Positions 33,835 to 46,259 of a stretch of 64,000 bases of DNA are shown here, in pieces. Origin of the DNA: Agrypnia vestita. Its lineage: Eukaryota; Arthropoda; Insecta; Trichoptera; Phryganeidae. The stretch lies in the NCBI GenBank assembly GCA_016648135.1, contig JADDOH010023643.1, positions 806,001 to 870,000 on the forward strand, given 5' to 3'. A model generated the notes under the pieces. It worked only from the letters and a program-made list of their open reading frames with translations. It did not search any database and was not told the origin of the DNA. A program made the translations under genes and the position numbers. How positions within the stretch are numbered: position 1 is the first letter of the stretch; every line of letters starts with the position of its first letter.

Positions 33835-36270
33835 AGACTCATCAACTCGGTTTGCAAGCGAAGTTTTTTAACGCCAACCTTTTCTCAAATAATCGAGTCT
33901 TTGTCTTCATTTTATTTTATTAGGCGATTGGAGTATTTAATAGAAAAATATTGGTATTGTTAAGAAAAGTGAATGGATTATTTTTTTTATTTTTGTTGAA
34001 ATTTTTTGATATTACGAAATTAGATGTGGCGATATAATGGAAAGGAGGTGAAAGATTTAAGCCGAGAATTAGTAAAAATTAACCTTCAAAACGCTCATTA
34101 AAAAAAGAATGAGAATTACGTGATGGGCAAGCCAAAAAAATCATCAAGATCACCACATTTAAAGATCGGTTCTGTCCATATTGACCAATTATCCACCCTA
34201 CAGTGCATAAACACATATTACTGTATTCCCTACCTTAACCCCACTCGCCGCCTTTTTTATGACATTTAAAAATAATTAAGTTAGTTAAACTCATTTCAAA
34301 AATAACATATAACTAATGAAAAATTAAACAGCTGCCATTGTTACGTACGTCTTAATATGTTTTTCACTTAATTTTTTTTTAATTTATCAATTTTTATTTG
34401 TTGAGGTAAGTCGTTGTATATCCTCCCATTCTCAATCCTTTTACTTTATTTTATATTTTATTATAAATTTTTGTATTTGTACATCTCTATACATCGTTCA
34501 TCATCTTGCTATTTTAAAATATTGTATTATTGATATTACTTAATGCATAAATAAGTCAAATAAACGCGACTTTTCAATCTAGTTCGCGAACTAGGTTCGG
34601 TAACTACATATCTAGTTCAGCAAATTCGACCCGTCGCGTCGCGTCGTTCGCGATCTACCCACTCTAGTGCACAACACACACGGCTAATGTTCGCAAAAAA
34701 CTTGAACAACCGCGCTAAGCCAAGCTCTCCGGATAAGGCTGGCTGTTTACGATTTGAGATTAAGACAAGAGATTGCTGGACCATTGAACGAATGTGATAT
34801 TTCCATTTGATTAGATGTTTTTGCCCGTTCTTTTGTTTCACGCGCGATAAAATTCCCGGTGTCGGATTTCTCACGCTCGCCAGCTACCGCACGTAAATAT
34901 TATAAAAATATATTAAATTTCCCACAGGGCGGTGCAATAAACACCTAATGGAGATATGGCGACACTAAACGATTGCGTAATGCTCAGTAGTTGCACGATT
35001 CTTCAAATACTCTACAGAAAACATTAAAACTATCTAGCAATTTCCAAAAATAAACTTTTTAAGTTAAGAATATCGTATTGTTTTTAAACCCTTATCAACT
35101 TCACAACCAGTCTTCCTTGATTTGCTGTAGAAAAATCTTGGATGTGAAAATTAATACATTTCCCGTCATCCAAACGAGCTGAAATTTTGCACATCGATTC
35201 GAGGTCGATGAAAATGCATTTGAGGTCAGACACACACAGAAAATTCAAATTTATCGCAGATGTTCGGGCAAGTTTCTACTTTCTGGTAATATTCTAAAAT
35301 TATATAAATCATGGACACTTTACAATTAATTATTTAAAATTGCTTTAAAATAAAAGCTGATTGTTATTCTGTAAAATTATGTTGTTTGTTGTGAATTTAA
35401 AAAAGTGAAATAATTATAAAAGTGTGACTTCAGAATAGATTATCTACTACATAGACTACGAAAACTTTTATCGTATCAAAATGCCAGTTATAATTAATGC
35501 AATAATACAAATACTGAAGAAACTATTTTACTGAAAATCTTAAATTTAATTTAGAACCGGTGTGATACAAATGAATCTCTTATAATATATAAATGAAACC
35601 GAGACTTCGCATATAAAGGATTTATATTGAAAACTATGTTTTTATGGATTAATTTTTAAATGTGATTATTTCGTTGATATTGTGTTATGAAAAAGCATAA
35701 TGCTTTCAGCATTACTATTTGGATTACGGTAAAAAAATTAGGCCGTATTATCTCAGAATGCATATTTCGAAAAGGGGTGATGGGCAGATGTACCAGAACT
35801 AGTTCACAATACTTTAAGGGTAGTTTTTTTGCCTAAATTACGAGCCGAAAATATTCTGTACTGATATCAATATTTATGGAGATAAGCGACTTCAAACGAC
35901 AAAACAGACTGTATTTCTTTTTTCAATATTTCTGGCTAATCTTCTGGACTATCACTAAAGTAACTTACATCGAATATTATAAATTATTATTATAAATCGA
36001 ATATTATAAATAAAAATATAACCATTAAAACAAAATGATTAAAACCTCGCAGAAATTAGAACTTAGCATGTATTAGACACATTTTTAAGACTGCCTGATG
36101 ATAAGCTTAAATTTCTTAAAGATGGTTAAGTTACACTAAGCTGGTTGGATTAGGTTATTTAATGCAATGTTACGATAGCAAAATGATAAGCTGACTGTGC
36201 GCACATCTTGTATGCAGCTGTCATGGAACACTAAAAAAATCACTGCCACTTAAAATATTTTTTAGTTACG
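33835..36270. other. Mostly gene-free stretch
   Basis: A GC-normal patch at 34590-34890 is open for 85 codons on the minus strand (34617-34874) with no recognised domain. Part of dispersed family F lies at 35850-35985 ('gataagcgacttcaaacgac', 'tctggctaatcttctgga'). Otherwise AT-rich. Confidence 0.35.
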
Positions 36271-36279
36271 GCACTAGAA

Positions 36280-36375
36280 CTGATCCTATCCTCTCTGCAT
36301 ATCTTCTCTATTCACTTCTATCCTCTTTGCTTACACCTGCGGCGAAACGGCGTGATGGTTAGTGAGATAGTTATG
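36280..36375 (+). pseudogene. Non-LTR 3' tail fragment (RTE-like, copy 7)
   Basis: 'atcctatcctctctgcat', 'tttgcttacacctgcggcga' and 'aacggcgtgatggttagtga' match the terminal segment of the RTE family. The 'cctctctgcat' block is duplicated in diverged form about 45 bp downstream. Confidence 0.6.
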
Positions 36376-36422
36376 ACACTAACGTAGGAGTCAGGAATGG
36401 TCGATATATAAAAAGTTTCCTT

Positions 36423-36610
36423 TTTAAAATAGAGACACATACACGGAATACGTGTCACATCAATATTCTTATTATTTTCAAACTAAGCTAAACGCCGAAA
36501 ATTGGACCAATTTGCTGGTCTGGAATGAGGCTGGAACCCCGGACAACTGCATCTTTAGGCAAGTGTCTTAACACTTGACCAACAAGCAAGTCATGTTTAA
36601 GCAGGTGTGC
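36423..36610 (-). mobile_element. tRNA-derived SINE, family A, copy 3
   Basis: On the minus strand: GGTCAAGTGTTAAGACACT, a B-box-like GGGGTTCCAGCC, 'ctcattccaga' and the family A 3' body with 'gaatattgatgtgacacgta'. The head differs from copies 1 and 2, so it may have a different tRNA-type head on the same body. Confidence 0.7.
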
Positions 36611-36739
36611 ATAATTTTAAAGACTCGATTAAAAATAATAAAACAAGTCCCACTGTAAAATGCCGAAGAAATATGCCGGAGTTTTGATTTCTGCTGAAGT
36701 TCAATATTTAATCCGGATATAGATTAATGAAGTCGATTT

Positions 36740-36955
36740 ATTGATTCCATTGTAATATTCTGGATCCAGGAACCTGGAACCGGCGTTCACAGCTGCGGCG
36801 GTCATTTTGGTTAACGACCAATTACTGCGGGAATAACCACTTTATCGCGAATAGATTACGCTCAATGCGAATCAAATGCATTGTTTCGGCGATTCTCCGG
36901 GCACCATTTAGTAACAAAGCTTTTACATCGCAAATGTCAAATGGTTCAATCAAAT
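36740..36955. other. GC-normal unique patch
   Basis: Balanced composition, unique in the window, no ORF. Possibly conserved non-coding DNA adjoining the GAA tract. Confidence 0.25.
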
Positions 36956-36959
36956 ATGC

Positions 36960-37131
36960 TTGAAGATTTGATTGAAGATTGAAGATTGAAGAAGAAGATT
37001 GAAGAATGAATGAAGAAGATGAAGAAGACGATGAAGAAGAAGATGAAGAAGAAGAAGAAGAAGAAGAAGAAGAAGAAGAGAAGAAGAAGAAGAAGAAGAA
37101 GAAGAAGAAGAAGAAGAAGAAGAAGAAGAAA
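36960..37131 (+). repeat. (GAA)n microsatellite
   Basis: An imperfect GAAGATTGAAGAAT-type start changes to a nearly pure GAA/AAG run from about 37040 to 37131. The minus-strand frame is only a poly-Leu/Phe artefact of this tract. Long polypurine-polypyrimidine runs can form triplex DNA. Confidence 0.95.
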
Positions 37132-37139
37132 ATACACTA

Positions 37140-38030
37140 CCAGCCGTTAGTATTTTCCCATTTGCAAAATATGAGTCTAATGTAACTGAATAAAATTAAA
37201 ATGATTTTTGTGCAAATACGTTTATTAAATATAATATGTCAAATGTGGGACACAAAAAACAAGCAGTAATATACAAAAAAAAATTTAATGCAGTCATCGA
37301 GGATTAATAATTTATAATGTACTGAATTTATAAGAAACATGGCCCATAAATTTATAGGAAACATGATTTTGGATGGAATAGATACATAAAATCTAGAATT
37401 CAGTACTTTTTAAATTAGAAATCCTCGGTGACTGTATTCAAAACATTTATTATTTTTTTGGATATTGCTTCCTTTGCTTTTATACTCCACTAATAACAAA
37501 TTATATTATAATCATTGAAAGATATAAAAAATGTAGTAAAAACTATATTAAAAGAAATGATACGATTTAACAAAATAAATTATTAAAACAACTTCTCGGA
37601 ATTTTAAAATGTCATAAAATCCTACGAGTCCTTACCCAACTTTATATCGGTTATTTTTATGACGCAAATCAAAACAGTCTAAATCTCTGCAAATTTGATG
37701 ACTTTGGATGACAACTGTGAGAATGCATTACACAGACACTAATTTGAATTACAGTATTGCAAAAAAACTAGCACTAACAAGTAGTTGCAAATAGTTATAG
37801 CCTGTAGTGTAAATGAACGTCTTCAATCACTGCAATCTTCTAGCGACGATATTCGCTGCGGAAACTTTTCGTATAAGCTGGAAGTAACACAGCAAGCCGT
37901 GGAATGAGATTATTCTCAAAAATCTTATTTAAAAATGGAAATAAAAAATGTTTGAATTCAACAGTGGCACATTATAATTTTTGCACGAAGAATATAATTA
38001 ATTTTTTAAAGAAAACACTTTATGGCATGA
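37140..38030. other. AT-rich stretch, nothing recognised
   Basis: I see no gene. Blocks 'atcgaggatt' (37296) and 'gaaatcctcggtgactg' (37420) are loosely inverted, with 'ttctagaattcagtac' between, so a decayed fold-back element is possible. Confidence 0.3.
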
Positions 38031-38034
38031 CATT

Positions 38035-38600
38035 ATATTCAATTTTTAAATAAAATTAAATACAATTTTTTTTTAACCACTTATTACTATATATTCATCA
38101 ACTACTTTTAATTGGTCTTAACCTTTATCAGGACAAAATAATATAAACTAATCTAATTTGTTAAGCTAAACTAATATAGGGTTCTCTGAATTTGGCGAAC
38201 ATCTAATTAATTTTGATCACACATACAGGGCCACAAATTTTACACAAAAACGGAATAGGTTTGCGACTTAACAATTTGGAAGCATTAGAAATTAATAAAG
38301 CTATCAATAATAATAGCCAAATAATGAATAAACAAATAAATTTATCTAATAGCCCGATTTAATTTTTTTTCCCTCTCTCTTTGCTTAACCCCTACCCTTT
38401 CCTCCCCCTCAACCTAGTTCTAACATTCTGTCCCTCGCTGATTTTCTTTCTCTATATAAATGTCTGTACTTAGATTAGTCTATGTTATATTGTCTTGATG
38501 AAGGTGATGGAAGTCCAACCGAAACTAGTTGACGAATATATATAATTATATAGTAATAAATGCTTTAAAACTAAGTATTTAATTATTTTTAAAAATTTAT
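38035..38600. mobile_element. Inverted-repeat MITE with motif in right arm, degraded in left
   Basis: The right arm (38480-38600) has CTTGATGAAGGT, a nested hairpin (GGT..TGGA..TCCA..ACC) and GAAACTAGTTGACGAATATA (38494-38540). The left arm (38080-38150, minus strand) mirrors 'attcatcaact' and 'tcaggaca' but the hairpin half has decayed. No coding content. Confidence 0.65.
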
Positions 38601-39104
38601 TAATAAAATTATTTTATTTGTTTTTTTTTCGCAGGAATGTTTAGAACGTTCCATACGTTCAGACGAAGGACTTCTAACATAGTATTTACTATTGTAGTTG
38701 ACGACATTTAGATGGTCTAATTTGGGATTTTTATGGAAGCCTAATGTTTGAATTATTCCTTGCCAGTTTCTTGAATTCGATTTTCAGGATGTAATTCAAA
38801 TCTAGGGCTACGTAATACTGAAAACACTTTCATCTGATAGAATATGTTCAAAGAAGGTACTCACGATGACTTTAATAAATAATTTATACCGTAATCGTGA
38901 AGTCGCATCGTGGTAATGCAATGAGCTGAGAGAAATCGTGCAAAGATTTACGGTTGACCATTTTCCTATTAATACATAGCGGTACAGGTGTGTTATGATT
39001 GAACTACACTAACTATAAATTTAACTCCAGTATGTCGAAGTTTTGGATTGTTAATCAAATAATGACATTCGTTGCATACTTATTGTGCAACTAGATTATT
39101 GTCT

Positions 39105-39180
39105 TGCATAGGCCCGAATTCAATACTTAGATGATTTAAAGGTTAAGTAAGGTTAATTATGTATAGAATAACCACTAGAA
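39105..39180 (+). repeat. Family C repeat, half copy
   Basis: 'gaattcaatacttagatg' and 'atttaaaggttaagtaagg' match both arms of the fold-back element at 52990-53155. Confidence 0.55.
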
Positions 39181-39849
39181 ATTTCAAGTTAATCGGTTCA
39201 GTGGTTGCCGAGGTATTTTGGTCACCGATTTTCAAAACATGGTTTCAAGTAAAACGCGTTTGAGAATAAAGCAATGAATAAATCGCGAAATTTTTCAACT
39301 TACAAAAATCATCGATTCCAGGTCCATAATATATTTTTATCATTCCTTTTTAGAATTCCCATATCATCGAACAATCTTCACAAACATAATAGAAACAGGT
39401 CTAACGTTTCTATTATGAAAGAGCCCGACTGGCAGCTATTCGCGTGTAGCACTACGCCGTGTGGTGCGACGCGTGATCAACAAAGGGATGCCAGTATTAT
39501 CAGCTATAACTTTGTTATTTTTATGAATCTGTGCTTGTAATTTTCACCAGACATTCTTAAGATCTCAAGCTTTAAGAATACTATTTTTTTTTTATTATTT
39601 AGGGAATACCTACCTAGAAATTTTCTAAATGTCTAGGTAGGTATTCCCCCTTAAGCATCCGGAGATAACCGCTGCTTTGTTTGTCTGCTCTTTGACATCG
39701 TTACACACATAAGAGACTTAAATGTAAAAAAAAATAAAGAGCTAGTCCATAATTTTAATATTACATTAAAATAGATCAAAGACTACCAAAAAAGTATTTT
39801 GGCAGTTGTATTCCAATGACTTTTGTAATCAATAAAATCTTAATCGATT

Positions 39850-40150
39850 TAAGCAATGATATAATAAACTGTAGATACATTACAAGCGTGAAATCTTGGC
39901 AACTTGGCAACTCAAAACGAACGGACCTTCTTTGTGATCGGGCGCAACGATACGCTGTAAAAAAAGGCCCTTGAAAAAGGAACAGAGTATCGCACACTAT
40001 CGTAAGAATGAGTATGTTATTTTAGTCACCGTGACTTCAAATTACCTATTTTTCTGTGCGGTGATTTGTTGTCTCTTTCAATGCAATATTTGCTACATAG
40101 CTAGTATGGGAATAACGTGTCTATATTATAATACGTCAATGGATTTAAGT
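39850..40150 (-). repeat. Dispersed repeat family E, inverted copy
   Basis: It is collinear on the complement with 60450-60740, from 'cattgacgtattataata' through 'tcaccgtgac'/'gtcacggtga' to 'gatttcacgcttgtaatgta'. Confidence 0.7.
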
Positions 40151-40570
40151 GTTTCATTTCGTCTCTCACCGTGGCGGACAGTAGTGATTATGTAGCATCG
40201 GTTTTCGAGTACTGCGCGTACTTTAGATCTCACATTTACCGCACCGTTCGGTGCATTGTCGGGCGGCCGTTTGTGTTTTCCGAAACACGTATCCGCCTGA
40301 TGACGCTCATTGTTTGTGATGGCGTGCACCACCCTGATCACAGTTATCAGAGAGCTCGCCCGCCGGCCGCCATTATCTGTCTCCTCGCATCTTCGTCCCG
40401 GGCCGCGCGGATCTCTCCTCGCAGCGGCGGTTCTCTCACGAGCGCGGCAAACGACCGGCGAGGTGTTTGCGGAGGAACTACAATGGAAGACCGATTAAGA
40501 TGGGCGAAGTGACGATGGGCCGTTGGCGCACAGCCGTGCGTGTTCAATAATGCCCCTCTTTGAACGCCGG
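40150..40570. promoter_or_regulatory. GC-rich, CpG-dense island (possible promoter/first exon)
   Basis: This is one of the two most GC-rich stretches in the window, with many CpGs (for example 'cgcccgccggccgcc' and 'gggccgcgcgga'). It is open for 113 codons on the plus strand (40171-40512), but such composition depletes stop codons in all frames. It directly follows the inverted family E repeat. No protein family recognised. A promoter-proximal or conserved element is plausible but not shown. Confidence 0.3.
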
Positions 40571-40669
40571 CACCCCAAATATGAATTATCTTGAATTATG
40601 TATGGGCTAGCGACATTTAAGCAAAACCCAATGAAGACAATACAACATGTAAAAATACCATATTAATAA

Positions 40670-40820
40670 ATTAAGCGTTGTTTCGTTTACAGAGTGGAAG
40701 TTCATGATTACCACAATGATTTACACACAACGTTTTATTCCACTAATTTGAGTTGTATAAGCCTAAGCGCTTTCGATGTACACAACCATCATCTTCGGAG
40801 GCAATATTAGAACTAATTGT
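40670..40820 (-). repeat. Family J inverted-repeat element end, copy 2
   Basis: The minus strand reads CCGAAGATGATG, loop, CATCGAAAGCGC (40771-40798), then 'acaacgttgtgtg'-like blocks and 'gaacttccactctg', collinear with 11140-11270. Confidence 0.6.
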
Positions 40821-42350
40821 AAATTAATATGGTCGACAAAATAGGCACAAGAATAAAAGAACATCTAAGAGTTCTTAGATGTCCTCTTTAAAAATAAATT
40901 TAGAATAGGAAATTCTTTATTAACCTGTTTGGTTGAGTAATCTCTATCTTTTTGAGAATTAATTTTATTAAGATTTTTTGAGTTGTAATTAAGGGTTTGG
41001 GATGTATGGAACAAGTTCCTCCCTACCCTATTGTAATATTGATGGAACCAATGCATGATCTATATAAAGACTGTCTGCTCTACCAAGAGCATGATGAAAG
41101 CGAGATGATAAATATTCCAGGAGGCACATATGAAAATGTCAATACGATACGGGAGTAGGGATTTAGGTTGGTGTTCTTTGAGGAATTGTGCAAAATATTG
41201 GAAAATTAAGACATCATTTTTGAATTTTTCACGACGATGAAAGAATAACACAATATTTTCAAGTTTTCTATTTTTGTGACTCGTTTATTTTAACCGAATA
41301 GGCTCACAAGAAGCGAAGTTATTTGACGTTAGATTCTGTGTCACTCCGTCAAACGACCGTACGATCGTGTTCTGCCACGTTGCGCTATACTGTGGGTGTA
41401 GTGCGTATTATACACATATGTAGCACAAGTGAGGGATGTGATATCTCATTTGTAATAAGATTTAGTTCCGTACGTCGATTTACGATATAGTTGTTTTGCT
41501 CAAGAATATTTCACATCAAAAATCCGCTTTACTCTATAAGGCCGAGAGCGACATACAAACACCCATACAATGCTAGTAGCAACAACAAAGTAGAAACAAC
41601 TTTCATACAAATGAACAAATTTGCATACATCTGCGAACCAATGTCGAGGGCGAATGATATTCCCGCGCAAAAGTAATAAAATCATTACAAGCGGAGATCA
41701 GATAGCGAATAGCGCGGGAAAGAGATCCGGAATTTTCAAATTTCAGTTTCAGCTCCGATGGCGGAGGGCGATTCCTTGAATCCCCCCGACTCCCGATTAT
41801 AAATAAAAAGCATTTTATAATCACGAAAAAACGTACAAATTTCTTGCAAATTTAAAACATTATAACTATATTAATATTTAATATATTAATAAATTTCCTT
41901 AGTACGAATTCTAGATACTGAAGTATACTTTATACGTATAAAATAACATGTTATGCGTACATATAAATATTCATTAAAAATTAGCATCGTCTAGGACACT
42001 AAAAACAATTTTTAGGCCGCGGCCTGTCGATTAATGTTTATATTTTATTAATTATTGTAAATAATTTTCAGTTTATTACTTTTATATAATAACAAAGGTT
42101 CTATCTATCTAAGTTATTGCCCTAAAAAATTGAAGTCTTGAGTATAAATTCTGATATAAATGAATAATATAAATCCACATTTTCGAAAAAAAAAACGTCG
42201 ATATATGCATTTGCAGTGAATGTCTAGCCCAAACTTTAAGAAAATGCAAAAATTAAAAAATCGATTTGTTCGAAATGTCTAGGTAGGTATTCCCCCTTAA
42301 ATAATCGACAATGATCAGAGTAGATATTTACGACTCAATACAATGAGCGT
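40821..42350. other. AT-rich gene-free stretch
   Basis: No supported gene. A block 'atgtctaggtaggtattccc' with 'ccttaa' occurs at 39630, 42273 and, diverged, at 58492, so it is a dispersed segment. In two cases it lies just beside an RTE tail. Confidence 0.35.
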
Positions 42351-42351
42351 C

Positions 42352-43019
42352 ATAAACTAACTAACTAACCATCACGCCGTTTCTCTGCAGGGGTAGGCAG
42401 AGAGGATTGAACGCCACACTCTTCTATCCTGGCACACCACTTTTGCTTCGGCCACATTCATACATCTTCTCATACACGTTCTACGATTGTTGCGGCTTTT
42501 AACAGGGCCATCCTCAAATACTTGTAGTACCTGATCGTGCCAGGTCTTTCGCGGACGCCCTCTATTCCTGTTGCCTTCAAAATTCGCCTCATATATTTTC
42601 TTAACCATCCTTTCCTCGTTCATACGTTCCACATGACCAAACCATCTCAGCACTCCTTTCTTTATTCTATCTACCACACTACAGCCAGCATTGCATTCAC
42701 TTCTAATTTGTTCATTCCTCACTCTATCGACCAAAGATTTTCCACACAAGCGTCTTAGTGACCGCATTTCAACCGCATTCAGTCTACTTTCATTCCTCTT
42801 TTGCCAATTCCAGGCTTCACTTCCATACATAAGGGTTGGCACTAGAACGCCTTTATGTACCGCTAGTCTTGCTTCTTTTGACAGATTCTTATTGGCCATA
42901 ATTGCATTTAGTGCACCATTAACTTTGTTTCCCGCAGTTACTCTCCTATCGATATCATTCTCAGCCTTGCCGTCTCTACTAAACATACTTCCCAAATACA
43001 CAAACTCGTTCACTTGTTC
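42352..43019 (-). pseudogene. RTE-like non-LTR retrotransposon, longest 3' remnant (copy 2)
   Basis: A 213-codon minus-strand frame (42372-43013) is intact but is only the C-terminal third of an ORF2. In order it has a FVYLGSMFSRDGKAENDI block following the RT core, VLVPTLMYGSEAWNWQKRNE, MRSLRRLCGKSLVDRVRNEQ, VLRWFGHVERMNEER, NRGRPRKTWHDQVLQVFEDG and a final WRSILSAYPCRETA. This layout matches RTE-type polyproteins common in insects. The endonuclease and RT catalytic residues are absent (5' truncation). The 3' end is a GTTAGTTAGTTA tail. The open frame suggests a fairly recent insertion. Confidence 0.88.
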
Positions 43020-43129
43020 ATTAATATAAGTATTACTTCTACCGCGTGTACATGACTTTTTTTGAACTTTTCTGTATTGTTAGACAACTTTTCAATGCAT
43101 TTGGATTAACCGGGAATTCGATCGATCAT

Positions 43130-43470
43130 CAGTGATTTTTTGTACCATCCGTCCCGGGTGATGGGGAGTCTACCGTGATTGGTTTTACGTCCGCGCGGCG
43201 TTCGAGAAAACGCCGCCATTACGGTCGTTGCCGCGCCTGTTCCCGCGCGGCCGGCTCTGCTCGAAGCGTCTATCTCTCATCTAGTCGACGTCACGAGTTC
43301 CCGCCGAAGGTCTTCGGGGAAAACGCTCCGCGGCGGTAGGATCGTGGCTCGCAGGTCGTGGATCGAGAGACCTGTTCGTCACCGAGCGGGACCTGCCGCC
43401 GCCTGCCGACCGCCGGGCGAAGCGGCGTCGTTCGAAAATGGAACGGGCTTTGGAACAATTTCAAAACCCG
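43130..43470. promoter_or_regulatory. GC-rich, CpG-dense island
   Basis: A sharp GC-rich island ('gcggcgttcgagaaaacgcc', 'cgcgcggccggctctgct'), unique in the window and open on both strands. The plus frame 43179-43478 is R/A-rich without motifs. It could be a promoter-associated or conserved island of a host gene. Confidence 0.3.
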
Positions 43471-43566
43471 ATGAATGATTTGTACAAACACATTTTTTTA
43501 TTGTATTTCTTGGGCGTTCACTGTGTAACAATTTCGAAACATTTTGTTTGAAGTTTTTATTCATTT

Positions 43567-43640
43567 AACTAGCTGTTCGTACCCGGCGTTGCACCGGTTA
43601 AGGATTAAGTTGAAAATAAATTTGTGGGGGGAAACAAAGG
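43567..43640 (+). repeat. Widespread insect repeat 'ACTAGCTGTTCGTACCCGG'
   Basis: 'aactagctgttcgtacccgg' and 'cgttgcaccggttaa' match the start of a dispersed repeat common to many insect genomes, generally attributed to non-LTR 3' regions. The rest is decayed. Confidence 0.5.
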
Positions 43641-43789
43641 TTTGATTCGAAATAATACCTACATGAAATAATAATCTGTGTAATAATGTCCATCACTAAT
43701 GCTTCCAAGACGCAACGCCAGGCTTACATATAACGATTTCGCGATAATTTTAATTATTGTACATTTTAACTGCGCATTTCGTGAAAAAC

Positions 43790-44180
43790 TGAATATAATT
43801 AATATTTGACAAATGAAGAAATTAGTAGATGAGTGTGAACCAAGATAATTTCGACCAAATTTTAAAATAATATTAGTACTTATTGTATATAATATATATC
43901 ACGTCAAGGTTGACTACGTATACAATCTTATATAATAGGGGTTATACATTATATTATGGTTATTATGACACCAAAAACCAATGGTAAAAGACCCTATTTC
44001 GTATGTTATATTCTGTTACTAACAGTTTATAGAAGATAAATCAGAGATATTGAAAAAGAATGCAACTTTTGAAGTCGCTTATGTCCATAACTATTGATAT
44101 TAGGATCTGTTATTACTGGTAGAAGATTTTGAACTAATAATTTAGAGCAGGAATCTACTTGTAAAGGATTGTGGACCATC
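43790..44180 (+). repeat. Dispersed repeat family F, copy 4
   Basis: It contains 'atcagagatattgaaaaaga', 'gcaacttttgaagtcgctta', 'tccataactattgatattag' and 'gaatctacttgtaaaggatt', collinear with copies 1 and 2. Confidence 0.65.
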
Positions 44181-44704
44181 TATTTTACTCTCTGTGTATG
44201 CATACTTCAATCCAAGACGGATAAATGTATAAAAATGTAAATTGATAAACGAAAATAAATAAAAAATTAAATCAAGCATTAAAAAATCAATTAAAATATC
44301 GATTCTAATCCTGTGAACGAAAAACAAAAAAAACAAGATAAGTGGTTGTACCAAGAACCCGTGAAGGGGGTGCTTTTCGATTGTGCCACTAAAACTGCAA
44401 TGAAACTAATTCCTCTGTAGCGAATAAAATTTTACGAGACGGAAAAATAATATCGATAGCCAATAGCGTGGCCCTCTTCTGAAACAAAAACTGTGAGGCT
44501 GTAAAAACTTCGACATTAAATATTTTATGGCGGCATCGTAATAAAATCGAAAGGCACCTGAAACGCAGAGTTTTTCAAAGAAAAACATTGATAAATGCGA
44601 AAACTATATTACAAGTAGAATGGATGGAGCAAAACAAATTACAACATTGATACAAAAAAAAAACATTTACAGACTTTTGAATCTAAACAATGTTGAACTA
44701 GAAG

Positions 44705-44834
44705 TAACTAACTAACTAACCATCACGCCGTTTCTCCGCAGGGGTAGGCAGAGAGGATTGAACGCCACACTCTTCTATCCTGGCACACCACTTTTGCTTC
44801 GGCCACATTCATATATCTTCTCATACAAGTTCTT
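44705..44834 (-). pseudogene. RTE-like 3' terminal fragment (copy 3)
   Basis: The 130 bp nearest the 3' end are almost identical to 42355-42485, including the GTTA tail. The match stops abruptly at 44834. Confidence 0.85.
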
Positions 44835-44959
44835 TAACTTCACCGGAGCCATGAGGAACGAACGAGCACTGGACGTTTTTGAAAAGGAAAAATTTTCATT
44901 CGTATCTTTGGACCGGTTCTAGATAATGGACTTTGGCGCAGGCGTTACAACAATGAGCT

Positions 44960-45600
44960 CCATACTTTGTTTATGAAACTAAACATCAACTAAACAAACA
45001 AAATTTAGAAAATTGAAAAGACTTCGAGGATTCGGTCATGTGGAGAGTCCATGTTGAATTCAAGAACGATAGGGCGATGGAGCTTAGCAAGACCAAAATT
45101 AAGATAGAGGGACAACGTTCTCAAATAGTTTTAATGTAATGTTTTCTCAACAATGTAGGTATATAATATTGTATTCTGAACAAGTATTCCTAATGAGGTA
45201 TTCTTTAAAATCTAAAAGCAGTTTTACAAGATTTTTATAGGAAATAAAATTTACACATATGTATAGTAATAAAAAAATAAAGACATATCTGCTTTGGAGA
45301 TACAGAATTGGAGAGAACTAGCGTGAGACTAAAATAGGTGGAGAGGACTCTTGAGGAGGGGGAGAAGCCAACAGTAATGATGATGAAACTGAATGCTTTG
45401 AAAATGAGATCAGTTAAATTAAAGCTGAACATAGATTACTGAATAGGATTAAAAAATGGTGGCTTAGATAGTTTGGTCATGTTGAACGAATTAATGAGGA
45501 GAGGATGGTAAGAAAAATACCTGACACAGGTGTTGATGACACCAAAAATGGAGGAGGTCCACAGAAGACTTTCTAACAGGTAAACCAGACACCTTAAGAT
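44960..45600 (+). pseudogene. Shattered non-LTR post-RT fragments
   Basis: At about 45015-45040 the plus strand reads RLRGFGHVES. At 45435-45510 it reads LNRIKKWWLR, a stop, then FGHVERINEERMVRK, followed by a degraded 'GGGPQKTF' for the GRPRKTW block. Both belong to the same protein region as the RTE copies, from more diverged relatives. Multiple stops. Confidence 0.7.
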
Positions 45601-46259
45601 GATTGATTCTATAAGGACCGGTTGAATCAACTTGGTTTAGTAATTTTTCGTTTAAAGCACAGATGTTTGCGTTCTCCACCAATCAAACTGTAATGTTCCG
45701 ATCATTTAGTTAAGGATGGAACTTTTTCGGGAATCTGAGATCCTTCTTGAAATTACTTGTGTTCTTCTTAGTTTATTAGTCTCGTAGAAAACAGGTAACA
45801 ATATTGTGATAATTAACAAATAGCGGTTACAGATAGTTCTTCGAGTGCGTATTCTCGTGCCAGTTTTCTCAATGGCGCGTCTCTTTCATACACTCCGACA
45901 GACGTTCATCCAGATACACAAACAATCCATTTTCGTATAAATCTACGATTAAAATGAACTATTATTGTTCATCGAGTTGATGCAAACGGCTTTTAGAAGT
46001 CTCAATAATCAACAGGCTTGCCTGATATATGATTGTGGATAAGTGATACTGTAACGTATCCACCTGTACACCTAAGCTAAATACCTAACTATAAAGTTTA
46101 ATAATGTAAGTTTTACGAAAAGCCCAAAGCTTGAGACTTTAAGCTACCGAATTGAGCTTTATTACAGCTTTTGGGACTTTTAAGCACACACTTTATGCTT
46201 TAAGCTACTAGATGAAAACTTAAGTTGAACTTAGAACTTCGGAAGTATATTTACATGAA

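Noticed and set aside
36946..37137. 63-codon leucine/phenylalanine-rich minus-strand frame
   Set aside because: It is only the translation of the (GAA)n microsatellite.
43179..43478. 99-codon plus-strand gene in the CpG-rich island
   Set aside because: All frames are open because GC-rich DNA has few stops. The residues are R/A-rich without any motif.
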